Positions 49,358-58,293 of a DNA stretch of 64,000 nt are shown one piece after another. A model generated the notes under the pieces. It did not search any database and had not been told where the DNA came from. It saw only the letters and a list, made by a program, of their open reading frames with translations. Position 1 is the stretch's first letter. The number at the start of each line of letters is the position of its first letter. The stretch lies in assembly GCA_963676075.2 (NCBI GenBank), contig CAXXNZ010000031.1, positions 248,001-312,000 on the forward strand, read 5' to 3'. A program made the position numbers and the translations under genes. The stretch is from JAHJQZ01 sp963676075. GTDB taxonomy: Bacteria; Pseudomonadota; Alphaproteobacteria; Rhizobiales; Devosiaceae.

Positions 49358-49837
49358 ATGGACAAGCGGCTTCTGGATGAAGACGCCATGATGCAGGTGT
49401 GCTTTGTCACCCATGATGCCGACAAGACGGCTCAATGGTTTGCCGATCTGGTTGGCAAACCGCTTCCCGAGCTTGGCAAGGCGGCCGAGCCCGACGAGGC
49501 ACAGGCCATTTATATGGGCAAGCCGGCCCGCGTCGGCTGTCGTATCCGGACTTTCCAGTTCGGCAATATCGATTTGGAAATTCTCCAGCCTGGCCCGGAA
49601 AAGAGCGCCTGGCGCGACCTCTTGGAAGAGCGTGGTCCCGGCGTGCATCACATCGCCTTCAAGACACGTAATCTGACCAAGCGTCATGCCTACCTCGAAT
49701 CCAAAGGCCACAAGATGCTGCAGCGTGGCGAATTCGATGGCGGCGGCGGACGTTACGCCTATTACGACACGGCGGCCGATCTCGGTGCGCTTATCGAACT
49801 GCTCGAATTCGACAGGGACATGGAACCCCAGCCATAG
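49358..49837 (+). CDS. VOC-superfamily (glyoxalase / dioxygenase-like) protein
   Basis: Small metalloenzyme-fold protein of 159 residues with two beta-alpha-beta-beta-beta units: CFVTHDADKTAQWFADLVGKP with His19 as likely ligand, and GVHHIAFKTRNLTKRHAYLESKG, ending in GALIELLEFD with a ligand Glu. VOC proteins include epimerases, lyases and dioxygenases. In a sugar operon an epimerase or isomerase is plausible but not shown. AAGGA lies eight bases before the start. Next gene follows by 46 bp. Confidence 0.8.
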   Translation: MDKRLLDEDAMMQVCFVTHDADKTAQWFADLVGKPLPELGKAAEPDEAQAIYMGKPARVGCRIRTFQFGNIDLEILQPGPEKSAWRDLLEERGPGVHHIAFKTRNLTKRHAYLESKGHKMLQRGEFDGGGGRYAYYDTAADLGALIELLEFDRDMEPQP

Positions 49838-49883
49838 GCGGCTGGGCAGGAGGTTTCCCCGAACAGCTCAAAAGGAGCGGGAC

Positions 49884-50642
49884 ATGGCCTACAAGATTGC
49901 CTATCAACTTTATTCCTCACGGCTGTTCCCGCCCCTTGAGGCACAATTCCCCATCCTCAGGGACATGGGCTACACGGCTATCGAGCCGTGGCTGCCCGCC
50001 TACGAAGCCGATCCCAAGGCCTTTCGGCAGGCGCTCGATGCATCAGGGCTCCAGTGCTGGGGCTTTCACATGCCGCTCGACGGGCTGCTGAATGAGACCG
50101 AGCGCTTCGCCGACATTGCCGAAACGCTCGGCGCCACCTGCATGATCCCGCCGTGGATCGAGCCGGAAAAACGCGGCAGCGAGTCTGCTTTCTGGCGCGG
50201 GCTTGGAGAGCGTCTTGCCGAACGTGCCGAACACGTCGGCAAGCGCGGGCTTGAGGTTGTCTGGCACAACCACGACTATGAATACCACCCGCTCGCCGAC
50301 GGCAACCGCCCAATCGACCTGATGCTCGAAGCGTCCGGACCGAGTGTTGGTTTCGAGATCGATTTCGCCTGGGTGGTGCGTGGTGGCGCCGACCCGGTGA
50401 CCGAGATCAAGCGCTATGCCGACCGCATCCGGATCATCCAGCTCAAGGATACGGCGCCCCTCGGCACCGAGGACGAAGGCGGCTGGGCGGCGACGGGCGA
50501 CGGCATTGTCGACTGGAAAGCGCTGGCGCCACTGTTTGCGACGACGCCTGCCGATCACCTCGTTGCCGAACACGACAACCCGAGCGACTGGCAGCGCTTT
50601 GCGCGCCGTTCCATAGACTTCACCCGCTCGCTCGGGCTCTAA
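49884..50642 (+). CDS. Sugar-phosphate isomerase/epimerase (xylose-isomerase-like TIM barrel)
   Basis: TIM-barrel protein of 252 residues in the IolE/IolI/hydroxypyruvate-isomerase superfamily. Motifs: LRDMGYTAIEPWLPAYEAD, WHNHDYEYHPLADG (His/Asp near the metal site), SVGFEIDFAWVVRGG, IIQLKDTAPLGTEDEGG and HLVAEHDNPSDW. AAAGGAGCGG precedes the ATG. Last gene of the LacI-controlled operon; it likely interconverts the imported sugar or its oxidised form. Confidence 0.85.
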   Translation: MAYKIAYQLYSSRLFPPLEAQFPILRDMGYTAIEPWLPAYEADPKAFRQALDASGLQCWGFHMPLDGLLNETERFADIAETLGATCMIPPWIEPEKRGSESAFWRGLGERLAERAEHVGKRGLEVVWHNHDYEYHPLADGNRPIDLMLEASGPSVGFEIDFAWVVRGGADPVTEIKRYADRIRIIQLKDTAPLGTEDEGGWAATGDGIVDWKALAPLFATTPADHLVAEHDNPSDWQRFARRSIDFTRSLGL

Positions 50643-50731
50643 TCTCGCTCACAGCACGGTAGATTCAGGCGCTTCAACTTGCTCGTTGGGCAGCTTGCGC
50701 CTGATCGGCGTCAGCCTTTTCTCATGTCTGA

Positions 50732-50773
50732 TTGAAGCAACGAGCGTCGTTCGTTATAATGAACGACGTTCGT
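50732..50773 (+). promoter_or_regulatory. Sigma-70 promoter with overlapping palindromic operator (XRE-cupin autoregulation)
   Basis: A -35 TTGAAG (50732-50737), a 17-bp spacer and a perfect -10 TATAAT (50755-50760). The -10 lies in the centre of an inverted repeat with arms CGTCGTTC (50745-50752) and GAACGACG (50761-50768); the symmetry extends outward through ACGA/TCGT with one mismatch (50740-50773). A protein bound here would block polymerase. The gene 55 bp downstream encodes an XRE regulator, the obvious ligand. Confidence 0.8.
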
Positions 50774-50827
50774 CGAGCTGGTCTATACCGGGGCAGCCAC
50801 CTGCTCAAGCGGACAGAGGAGGGCGCC

Positions 50828-51388
50828 ATGAATGACAACCTGCCACCGAACATCGTCATCGCCCGCGCCATCGAGCGCGAGCGGGCCGTGGCGCATTTGT
50901 CGCTGTCAGCGCTGGCGGCGCGGGCAGGGCTGGCCAAATCAACGCTGAGCCAACTCGAGGCCGGCAAGGGCAATCCCAATGTCGAAACGCTCTGGGCCAT
51001 CGCCACGGCGCTGGGCATACCGTTTTCCTCCCTATTTGAAGGCACCTCGGGCGGCACGTCGCTGGTTCGGGCCGGTGAGGGTGCGTCTATCGCGTCCAAC
51101 GAGGCGGATTTCACCGCCGTCCTGCTCGACAGATCGCCGGCAGATCGTCGCCGCGATCTTTATCGTATCGCGCTGACTCCTGGGCAGGCGCGCAGTGCCG
51201 ACGCCCATCCGCGCGGAACCATCGAGCATGCCTTTGTCGCCAGCGGACGGGTGAAGCTCGGCCCGCTCACCGAGGAAATTGAACTCGATCAGGGCGACTA
51301 CTTCCGTTTCGCCGGGGATGTTGCCCATTCCTATGAGGCCCTTGGTGGGCCGGCGCTGATCCTGCTTGTCATGGACGCGCTGCGGTGA
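50828..51388 (+). CDS. XRE-family regulator with C-terminal cupin domain, AzlB-like
   Basis: Regulator of 186 residues. HTH at about 10-65 (LSLSALAARAGLAKSTLSQLEAGKGNPNVETLWAIA), cupin at about 110-180 (HPRGTIEHAFVASGRVKLGP, LDQGDYFRFAGDVAHSYEA). ATG 50828 is chosen because GAGGAGGGC precedes it; the upstream in-frame ATGs at 50732 and 50759 lie on or before the promoter. It is directly followed by azlC and azlD, so it should repress amino-acid export, as AzlB does in Bacillus, though AzlB is of a different family (Lrp). Confidence 0.87.
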   Translation: MNDNLPPNIVIARAIERERAVAHLSLSALAARAGLAKSTLSQLEAGKGNPNVETLWAIATALGIPFSSLFEGTSGGTSLVRAGEGASIASNEADFTAVLLDRSPADRRRDLYRIALTPGQARSADAHPRGTIEHAFVASGRVKLGPLTEEIELDQGDYFRFAGDVAHSYEALGGPALILLVMDALR

Positions 51389-51399
51389 GGATGACCGAG

Positions 51400-52131
51400 A
51401 TGAGTGCCCAACCCACACCGCCGACCGATGCCGCTCCCGCGAAAACCAGCTTCCGTACCGGTCTCGCCATGTCTATCCCGCTGGTGCTCGGCTATTTCCC
51501 CATCGCCTTTTCCTTCGGCGTCGCCGCCACGCGCGCTGGGCTGAGCACCGCCGAAGCCCTGCTGTTCTCGGTGGTCATCTTTGCCGGCGCGGCGCAGTTT
51601 CTTGCCCTGGCGCTGGTCGCGGGCGGCGCCCCGCTCATCATTTCGGCGCTGACGCTGATCGTCATGAACCTGCGCCACGTCATGTACGGCCCGACACTGA
51701 TGGAAAAGGCCGGCACGAACGCCAGTACGCGTTACGCCTGGCTCTGGGGCTGGTGTCTGACCGACGAGGTTTTTGCCACCACGCTCGGCGCCTTGGCGCG
51801 GGGAACGCGCTTTTCCGAGCGCTTCGTCGGCGGCGTCGGCATCGGCGCCTATCTCTCCTGGATCGCTGGCACCGGTCTCGGTGCGGTGACGGGCGAGGGG
51901 GCGCTTGATGCTTTCCCGATCGTCGATGCCGGACTGAGCTTCATGCTGCCGGCGCTGTTCCTGGCGCTGCTGCTGTCGATCCTCAACCGTACGCAATTGC
52001 CGGCTGTCGTCGTCGCAGTCGGCGCCACCATCGTCGGCACGCTCGCCTTCTCGCCGACTCTTGGTATCATCGCCGGCATGGTGGTCGGTGCATTGGCGGG
52101 CACGATCCGTAAGCGGAGGGTATTGCCATGA
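51400..52131 (+). CDS. azlC: AzlC-family branched-chain amino acid exporter, large subunit
   Basis: Inner-membrane protein of 243 residues with about six helices. Motifs SIPLVLGYFPIAFSFGVAAT, VIFAGAAQFLALALV and LRHVMYGPTL are those of AzlC/YgaZ. With AzlD (YgaH-like) it forms a two-component exporter of branched-chain amino acids or related compounds. ATG 51400 has GAGG nine bases upstream; ATG 51391 is the alternative. It follows the XRE gene by 11 bp and overlaps azlD by ATGA. Confidence 0.85.
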   Translation: MSAQPTPPTDAAPAKTSFRTGLAMSIPLVLGYFPIAFSFGVAATRAGLSTAEALLFSVVIFAGAAQFLALALVAGGAPLIISALTLIVMNLRHVMYGPTLMEKAGTNASTRYAWLWGWCLTDEVFATTLGALARGTRFSERFVGGVGIGAYLSWIAGTGLGAVTGEGALDAFPIVDAGLSFMLPALFLALLLSILNRTQLPAVVVAVGATIVGTLAFSPTLGIIAGMVVGALAGTIRKRRVLP

Positions 52132-52451
52132 GACCCGAGCTGATCCTTCTGGCCGTCGCCGTAGGTCTCGCCACCTGGGTCTTCCGTTTTGTGCCGACCA
52201 AGCTGCCATTGTCCCGTGCCGGCGCAGACGGTCCGCTGCAGCGTTTTCTGGCTGCGACCGGGCCGGCAGCCATAGCCACCCTGTTCACAGCTTCGGTGCT
52301 GCCGATGATCGCACCGGAGATCGGCAAGGATCTTCCACTTATCCTCGGCACACTCGCCGTCCTCGCGGTCTATGCCATGCGTCCCTCTGTTGTGTTGCCG
52401 ACCCTTGCCGGTGCGGTGGCTTTCGGGCTTGCCACCTATCTTTTCGGCTGA
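52128..52451 (+). CDS. azlD: AzlD-family branched-chain amino acid exporter, small subunit
   Basis: Membrane protein of 107 residues with four helices; LATWVFRFVPTKLP and FLAATGPAAIATLFTASVLPM are typical of AzlD/YgaH. It is translationally coupled to azlC at 52128-52131. Last gene of the regulator-azlC-azlD operon. Confidence 0.85.
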   Translation: MRPELILLAVAVGLATWVFRFVPTKLPLSRAGADGPLQRFLAATGPAAIATLFTASVLPMIAPEIGKDLPLILGTLAVLAVYAMRPSVVLPTLAGAVAFGLATYLFG

Positions 52452-52603
52452 GGCCGCAGCGCGTGGTCACGATCAACACATAGTCGCAACCGATCATGGC
52501 TTGCATGACCGGTGCCGCCCATGTTGGGTAGACCGAGACAGCGGTGGTCGATGTGCCATCGCCCGCAGCCGCGACGTCCGTCAAGGAAACCAGGAAGACC
52601 GAC

Positions 52604-54049
52604 ATGCCCGATTTTGCCAAGTTCAAGTCAGATCTTTTCATCGCCGGCAAATGGCAAAACGGCTCGCGGCCGGAGCGTATCGAGGTCATCGACCCGGCGA
52701 CGGGTAATGTGCTGACCACGATCGCCGACGCCAGTCCCGAGGATGGCATCCGCGCCATTGACGCCGCCGAGGCGGCGGCAAAATCCTGGGCGAAAACGCC
52801 GCCGCGTCAGCGTGGTGAAATCCTCAGAAAGGCGTTCGAACTGATGATGGCGCGCCATGAGGAACTGGCGCAGATCATCGCCTATGAGAACGGCAAGGCG
52901 CTGCCGGACGCCCGCGGCGAGGTCGCCTATGCCGCCGAGTTCTTCCGCTGGTTTTCCGAGGAAGCGGTGCGGCTCAATGGCGAACTCTACATGGCGCCGA
53001 GTGGGTCCAACCGCATCATGGTCGAGCACCAGCCGATCGGCATTTCCGTGATGATCACGCCGTGGAACTTCCCGGCGGCGATGGCGACGCGCAAAATCGG
53101 GCCGGCGCTCGCCGCCGGCTGCACCGTTGTTCTCAAGCCGGCTACGGAAACGCCGCTGACCGCCTACGCCATCGCAGAAATCCTTGCCGAAGCCGGCGTG
53201 CCCGATGGCGTCGTCAATGTCGTCACCACCTCTACCGCCGGCAAGGTGATCGGCGCCATGCTGGCCGACCAGCGCGTGCGCAAGCTGAGCTTCACCGGTT
53301 CAACCGAAGTCGGAAAGGTTCTGCTCAAGACCGCGTCAGAAAACATCATTTCCTGCGCCATGGAACTTGGCGGCAACGCGCCGTTCGTCGTCTTCGACGA
53401 TGCCGATATCGATGCGGCGGTCGAGGGCGCCATGATCGCCAAGATGCGCAATGGCGGCGAAGCCTGCACCGCCGCCAACCGGCTCTACGTCCAGCGCGGC
53501 GTCGCCGATGAATTCGCCAGAAAGCTCGCCGCAAAAATGGGCGAGATGAAGATCGGGCCCGGCTATGAGGATGGCGTGACGCTCGGGCCGTTGGTCAATG
53601 AGGCGAGCCGCGAAAAGGTGATCGAGCTGGTGACGGACGCTGTCGACAAGGGCGCCGAGATACTGACCGGCGGGCATTCGCATCAGGGGCCGGGCTATTT
53701 CTATGATGCCACTGTGCTGACCAGGGTGCCGAAAAACGCCCTTGTGCTTAGCGAGGAAATCTTCGGTCCGGTCGCCCCGGTGATCGCATTCGACACCGAG
53801 GAGGAGGCGATCGCCTTGTCCAATGAAACCGAATACGGCCTTGTCGCCTATGTCTTCACGGGGGATTTGGCGCGGGGCTTGAGGGTTTCCGAAGGCATCG
53901 ACGCCGGCATGATCGCCCTCAACCGTGGGCTGGTGTCAGATCCGGCGGCGCCGTTCGGTGGCATGAAGCAGTCGGGCATCGGTCGCGAAGGCGCCCATGT
54001 CGGGCTGATGGAATTCACCGAGACCAAATACATCGCCACCAACTGGTAG
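52604..54049 (+). CDS. NAD(P)-dependent aldehyde dehydrogenase, succinate-semialdehyde dehydrogenase-like (GabD family)
   Basis: Aldehyde dehydrogenase of 481 residues. Landmarks: ITPWNFPAAMATRKIGPALAAGCTVVLKPA (cofactor site), FTGSTEVGK, catalytic Glu in AMELGGNAP and catalytic Cys in NGGEACTAANR, LSEEIFGPVAP. GabD-type enzymes oxidise succinate semialdehyde or glutarate semialdehyde; glycolaldehyde or other hydroxy-aldehydes are possible in a sugar-acid locus. ATG 52604 follows CAGGAAGA; an in-frame start at 52544 would lack a ribosome site. It converges with the GntR gene and may belong to the TRAP-linked pathway. Confidence 0.88.
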   Translation: MPDFAKFKSDLFIAGKWQNGSRPERIEVIDPATGNVLTTIADASPEDGIRAIDAAEAAAKSWAKTPPRQRGEILRKAFELMMARHEELAQIIAYENGKALPDARGEVAYAAEFFRWFSEEAVRLNGELYMAPSGSNRIMVEHQPIGISVMITPWNFPAAMATRKIGPALAAGCTVVLKPATETPLTAYAIAEILAEAGVPDGVVNVVTTSTAGKVIGAMLADQRVRKLSFTGSTEVGKVLLKTASENIISCAMELGGNAPFVVFDDADIDAAVEGAMIAKMRNGGEACTAANRLYVQRGVADEFARKLAAKMGEMKIGPGYEDGVTLGPLVNEASREKVIELVTDAVDKGAEILTGGHSHQGPGYFYDATVLTRVPKNALVLSEEIFGPVAPVIAFDTEEEAIALSNETEYGLVAYVFTGDLARGLRVSEGIDAGMIALNRGLVSDPAAPFGGMKQSGIGREGAHVGLMEFTETKYIATNW

Positions 54050-54078
54050 CGACGCGGGCAGGTCGTCCTGCTGGCGTC

Positions 54079-54852
54079 TCAGGTGTCCGCTTTAGCTTCG
54101 TCTCCCTCGGGAGGCGCGACGTCCGAGAACAGCGTGTGATGGCGCGCGGCGATTTCGTGCAGGTTCGGGATCACCTCGCTGACATGCAAAAGCATGATCG
54201 AGGAGGCGATATCGGTGTCGCCGCGCTCGATGGCATCGACGAGCCGCTGGTGGTGTCCGATCAGCAGGTTGAACGGCAGGTCCCTGGGGTGAGAGATGTA
54301 GCGCACGCGATCGACCTGCCCCCTGAGGTCGTCAACCACGCGCCACACCGACTGGCAGCCGCCCATGATGCCGATTTCCTGGTGAAAGGCATCGTCGCGA
54401 TCCAGAAACAGTGCATGGTCCCCGTGCGCTGCCGCCTCCTGCTGGGATTCGATGAACTGCCGCAATGTCCTGATGCGGCGCTTGCCGTTGTTTCGGCAGG
54501 CGCGGCGGGCGATGGCCGCTTCCATATGGGCCCGCAGGAACAGCGCGCTTTCCACTTCTTCCAGCGATATCTGGCGCACCATGGTGCCGCGCTGCGGAAC
54601 GATGTCGACGAAACCGGTTTCGCTGAGCTTGATGAAGGCCTCGCGCACCGGCTGGCGCGAGGTGCCGACGCGCTTGGCCACTTCAGCTTCGGAAATCTGG
54701 TCGCCAGGCACCAGTTCGAGCGAGACGATGGCACGCCGCAGCATGCGATAGATTTCAGAGCTGACCGCGGATCGCTGAGATCGCAACGGCGCGACTGGCA
54801 TCAGGGTGTGTTCAGCAGTCAAGACACTGTCTTCCGCTTCGATTAGTACCAT
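54079..54852 (-). CDS. GntR-family regulator, FadR subfamily (FCD domain)
   Basis: Regulator of 257 residues: winged HTH at about 25-95 (AVSSEIYRMLRRAIVSLELVPGDQISEAEVAKRVGTSRQPVREAFIKLSETG in segments typical of GntR) and an all-helical FCD effector domain (FLDRDDAFHQEIGIMGG, LLIGHHQRLVDAIERGD) whose His/Asp residues usually bind a metal and an organic acid. It is divergent from the TRAP importer. A shared TACCATACTAG motif lies at its own start and in the TRAP promoter. The ATG at 54852 overlaps that motif, so a later start such as ATG 54801 is possible. Confidence 0.85.
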   Translation of the reverse strand: MVLIEAEDSVLTAEHTLMPVAPLRSQRSAVSSEIYRMLRRAIVSLELVPGDQISEAEVAKRVGTSRQPVREAFIKLSETGFVDIVPQRGTMVRQISLEEVESALFLRAHMEAAIARRACRNNGKRRIRTLRQFIESQQEAAAHGDHALFLDRDDAFHQEIGIMGGCQSVWRVVDDLRGQVDRVRYISHPRDLPFNLLIGHHQRLVDAIERGDTDIASSIMLLHVSEVIPNLHEIAARHHTLFSDVAPPEGDEAKADT

Positions 54853-54856
54853 ACTA
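54844..54856. promoter_or_regulatory. Candidate GntR operator (TAGTA-CCA-TACTA) at the regulator start
   Basis: Palindrome with perfect 5-bp arms over the annotated GntR start codon. TACCATACTAG within it recurs at 55239-55249 in the TRAP promoter. Site sharing supports autoregulation plus control of the importer. Confidence 0.6.
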
Positions 54857-55336
54857 GATTACTCATCCTGCCGGCCTCGGCAACAGCTTCCCGTCGCGAA
54901 TTTGCGAGGTTCTCGGAGAGGAATCTAAATTTTTCGCATCGGCAATATACGCTGAAATTCATTCGAAAACAGCAATAAATGTCCAAAAAGCAGCCAAAAT
55001 CATCAGAGTGCCGGAGCTCTCGCGTTGCGCCGGTCACCTGATTCTGGCTGCGCGACACTTGGTCACCTGAGGCGAAACGGGGTGAAACAGTCCCGACGCG
55101 GTGTGTCCGAGATCGGACTTTGATCGGGGTGATCTAAAAAATATAATCTAATCAATAAATTATAAGCGCGGCAGCGCGCGGATTGAAGATTGTGGTATCC
55201 CCAAGGGCGCAAAACCTGTCTCTTGACGTCACCTCCACTACCATACTAGCGTCGTCACATCAGTTTGCCGGACACGCAGGCGAACTCAAAAAACAACGAC
55301 ATATGCATCATGCACACCCACCAGGGAGGGAAGACA
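54857..55336. other. Divergent control region between GntR and TRAP genes (480 bp)
   Basis: No gene found. Besides the two GntR-type motifs, it has an AT-rich core at about 55135-55165 and a direct repeat GGTCACCTGA at 55032-55041 and 55061-55070 (29 bp apart). A -35 TTGACG lies at 55223-55228, with TACTAG, a weak -10, 15 bp further. Confidence 0.5.
55239..55249. promoter_or_regulatory. Candidate GntR operator (TACCATACTAG) in the TRAP promoter
   Basis: Eleven bases identical to part of the palindrome at 54844. It overlaps the probable -10 region that follows TTGACG (55223-55228), so bound repressor would block the TRAP operon. Confidence 0.55.
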
Positions 55337-56377
55337 ATGTCGAGTTTCACCGATAAGGCCCGGAAAACGGGCATCAGCCGCCGCTTGTTCGTCGGTGCCG
55401 GCGCGGCCACGCTGGCCATGCCTTTCGTTACGCGCGGCGCTTTTGCTGCCGACAAATTCGTGTTCAAGATCGCCCATACCGAAGGTATCGGTACTCCGAT
55501 CACCAATGCATTCGACGCCTGGGCCAAGATGCTCAACGAGCAGAGTGACGGGCGGATCGATGCCCAGCACTTCCCGGCGGCCCAGCTCGGCGGTCTTGCC
55601 GAACTGCTCGAAGGCAGCCGTATCGGCACCATTCAGGCCACGACAGCCGGACCGGACTCCGAGGAAGCCATCGCGCCGGAAATCGCCGCTTTCGGCGGTG
55701 CGCCGGGCTTCATCTACAAGAACGAGGAGCATGTCGACCGCGTGCTGCAGGGTGAGCTGGGCCAGAAATGCTCCGACATCGCCCGCGCCAAGACCGGCGT
55801 CGAATTCGTTGCCTATGGCGAGACTGGTTTCCGGCACATCCTCGCCAAGCGGCCGATCGGCTCGCTTGCCGACCTTGAGGGCCTGAAGATCCGCGTGCCG
55901 CAGCTGCGCATCTGGGTCGATTTCTGGACCCTGCTTGGCTGTGCGCCGACCCCGCTGCCCTATTCCGAGCAGTACTCGGCGCTGTCGACCGGCATCATCG
56001 ACGCCATCGACTCCGATGTGTTCTCTATCGTCGGCTTCAAATTCTACGAACAGGCCAAGTACCTGACCCTGACCGGCCACTGGTTCCTGCCGAAGGCCGT
56101 GCGCGTCAACGCCGCATGGCTCGACAGCCTGCCTGCCGACCTGCAGGACCTCGTGCGTTCGACCGCCAAGGAAGCCTTCGCAGAACAGCGCCGGGTCAAC
56201 CGCGCCAATGCTGCGGCGACGCTCGACGAGCTCAAGGAGCTCGGCGTCGAGGTGCAGAAGTTGCCGGCCGAAGAACTGGCCAAGATGGAAGAACTGACTG
56301 CGCCGCTCTACGACGATTTCGGCTCCAAGAGCCCCGAAACCGCCGAAATGATCGCCGCGATCCGCGCTCTCGCCTAA
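55337..56377 (+). CDS. TRAP transporter solute-binding protein, DctP family, Tat-type signal
   Basis: Periplasmic binding protein of 346 residues. Leader with twin arginine (GISRRLFVGAGAATLAMPF, cleavage near AFA). Mature part follows the DctP pattern (FKIAHTEGIGTPITNAFDAWAKMLNEQSDG, FPAAQLGGLAELLEGSRIGTI, LADLEGLKIRVPQ, with the Arg that binds the carboxylate of the ligand). ATG 55337 has GGGAGGG upstream; the frame from 55265 is longer but unsupported. The ligand is probably a sugar acid or other carboxylate. It precedes the fused permease by 10 bp. Confidence 0.9.
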   Translation: MSSFTDKARKTGISRRLFVGAGAATLAMPFVTRGAFAADKFVFKIAHTEGIGTPITNAFDAWAKMLNEQSDGRIDAQHFPAAQLGGLAELLEGSRIGTIQATTAGPDSEEAIAPEIAAFGGAPGFIYKNEEHVDRVLQGELGQKCSDIARAKTGVEFVAYGETGFRHILAKRPIGSLADLEGLKIRVPQLRIWVDFWTLLGCAPTPLPYSEQYSALSTGIIDAIDSDVFSIVGFKFYEQAKYLTLTGHWFLPKAVRVNAAWLDSLPADLQDLVRSTAKEAFAEQRRVNRANAAATLDELKELGVEVQKLPAEELAKMEELTAPLYDDFGSKSPETAEMIAAIRALA

Positions 56378-56387
56378 GTCTGGTGCC

Positions 56388-58259
56388 ATGAGTCACGAAA
56401 CGGAACAGGACGCCGCCACGGCGGCGTCCACCATCCCCACAACCGGCATTGCCCGCATCCTTGATCGCACGCTCGAGCTGGCGTGCATGGTCTTGCTGCT
56501 GATCTCGGTTGCGGTCGCCTGCCTTCAGGTTCTTTTGCGCTACGGCTTTCACTCTGGCCTGCCCTGGCCGGAGGAAGTGGCGACCTGGATGTTCGGTTGG
56601 GCCGTTTTTCTCGGCATGGCGCTCGCCACCGGCCGCAATGCCCATATTGCCATCGACATCGTCCTGAAGCTCTTGAAGCCGCGCCCGCGCCTGGCGCTCG
56701 AACTGTTCAATCAGGCGATCATGGCCGCGACCTCGATCATGCTGATCGTCCATGGCTGGGACTATACCAGCCGGGTCATCTCGGCTTCGCCGGCGCTGCA
56801 ATGGTCGATGAAGTATTTCTTCGTCGCCGTGCCGATCGGTGGCGCGCTCAACCTGTTGTTTCTCGTCCTGCCGCGCACAGGGCGCAACCTCATGCAGGGA
56901 CTGATTGTTCTTGCCGGCGGGGTCGGGCTTTATTACCTGGTTCGCTATGGCGCGCCGATGCTTTACGGGCAATCGGGCAGTGCCATCGCCCTTGTCGTTG
57001 TCGGCATTTCCTCGATCATCATCGGTGTGCCGGTTGCATTCGCGTTGGCCTTTGGCACCTTTGCCGCCTTTGCGCCGATGAATGAACTGCTGCTGGTGAC
57101 CATTTCCCAGAACATGGCCGCCTCGGTGAACTCGTTCACGCTTCTGGCCATTCCCTTCTTCATTCTCGCCGCAGCGGTGATGAACGCCGGCGGCATTACC
57201 CCGCGTCTGGTCGATCTCGCCATGCAGCTGGTCGGCCATTATCGCGGCGGCTTGGGCCAGGCCAATGTCGTCACCAACACCATGCTCGCCGGTATCTCCG
57301 GTTCCTCGACAGCCGACGCATCGACCATTGCCAAGCTCCTGGTGCCGGAAATGGCCAAGCGCGGCTATGGCCGCCCGTTCAGCGCCGCGCTGACAGCTGC
57401 CTCGGCAACCATCGCCAATCTCATTCCGCCCGGCCTCGGGCTCATCATCTATGCCGCGCTCGCCTCGGTCTCGGTCGGCGCGCTGTTCATCGCCACCATC
57501 GTTCCGGGCCTGATGACGGCCGCAGCACTGATGACCATGGTCTATATCCTGTCGCGTCTACGCGGCTATGGCGGCGACCTGCCGAAAGCGACATCCAAGC
57601 AGCGCCTCAATTCCCTCGGCATGGCCATCCCGGCGCTGATCCTGCCGGTGATCATCGTCGGCGGCGTCCGTTTCGGGGTATTCACCGCCACCGAAGCGGG
57701 TGCCATGGCGTTCGTCTACGCGCTTTTGTGCGGGTCGCTGCTCTACCGCAAACTGACCTGGTCGAACCTGTTCGAAGCCATCCGCGAGTCGATGTTCGAC
57801 ACTGTCGTCATCGTCATCATCATCGCGGCGGCAGCGCCCTTCGCCTGGCTGCTCGCTTTCGAGCAGGTGCCGCAAAAGATCGCCGCAGGGCTTGCGACAC
57901 TGGTCGGCCAGCCGTGGCTGTTGATGCTGGCGATCAACCTGTTCCTGCTGATCGTCGGTCTGTTCATGGAGATGATCGCCTCGCTGGTCATTCTCGTGCC
58001 GATCCTGGTGCCGCTGGTCATTTCCATCGGCATGGATCCGATCCAGTTCGGCATCGTCATGGTCATGAACCTCGTCATCGGGGCCCTCACGCCGCCGCTC
58101 GGTGTTCTGGTGTTCACCACGGCGCGTGTCGGTCGTGCCAATCCCACCGAGACGTTCAAGGCCATCCTGCCGTTCATCGCAGCACTGGTGGCTGTGCTTC
58201 TGGCCGTTACGTTCCTGCCGGCACTGACTCTCGCCCCCGTCGAATGGCTTGGGCCGTAA
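56388..58259 (+). CDS. TRAP transporter fused permease (DctQ-DctM)
   Basis: Membrane protein of 623 residues that joins both TRAP permease subunits. The DctQ part (about 20-165) has four helices with LRYGFHSGLPWPEEVATWMFGWAVFLGMALATGRNAHIA in pieces typical of DctQ. A linking helix follows near 170-190, then the DctM part (about 195-620, twelve helices) with IPFFILAAAVMNAGGIT, GLGQANVVTNTMLAGISGSSTADAS and LTPPLGVLVF. Solute uptake is driven by the Na+ gradient. Coupled to the binding protein; regulated with it by the GntR protein. Confidence 0.92.
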   Translation: MSHETEQDAATAASTIPTTGIARILDRTLELACMVLLLISVAVACLQVLLRYGFHSGLPWPEEVATWMFGWAVFLGMALATGRNAHIAIDIVLKLLKPRPRLALELFNQAIMAATSIMLIVHGWDYTSRVISASPALQWSMKYFFVAVPIGGALNLLFLVLPRTGRNLMQGLIVLAGGVGLYYLVRYGAPMLYGQSGSAIALVVVGISSIIIGVPVAFALAFGTFAAFAPMNELLLVTISQNMAASVNSFTLLAIPFFILAAAVMNAGGITPRLVDLAMQLVGHYRGGLGQANVVTNTMLAGISGSSTADASTIAKLLVPEMAKRGYGRPFSAALTAASATIANLIPPGLGLIIYAALASVSVGALFIATIVPGLMTAAALMTMVYILSRLRGYGGDLPKATSKQRLNSLGMAIPALILPVIIVGGVRFGVFTATEAGAMAFVYALLCGSLLYRKLTWSNLFEAIRESMFDTVVIVIIIAAAAPFAWLLAFEQVPQKIAAGLATLVGQPWLLMLAINLFLLIVGLFMEMIASLVILVPILVPLVISIGMDPIQFGIVMVMNLVIGALTPPLGVLVFTTARVGRANPTETFKAILPFIAALVAVLLAVTFLPALTLAPVEWLGP

Positions 58260-58293
58260 CAACAAATCCAGTTGAAGTGTGAGGAACAAACCT

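Noticed and set aside
55032..55070. Direct repeat GGTCACCTGA, 29 bp apart, in the GntR/TRAP gap
   Set aside because: Too short and unsupported by position to call an operator; mentioned only in the intergenic description.
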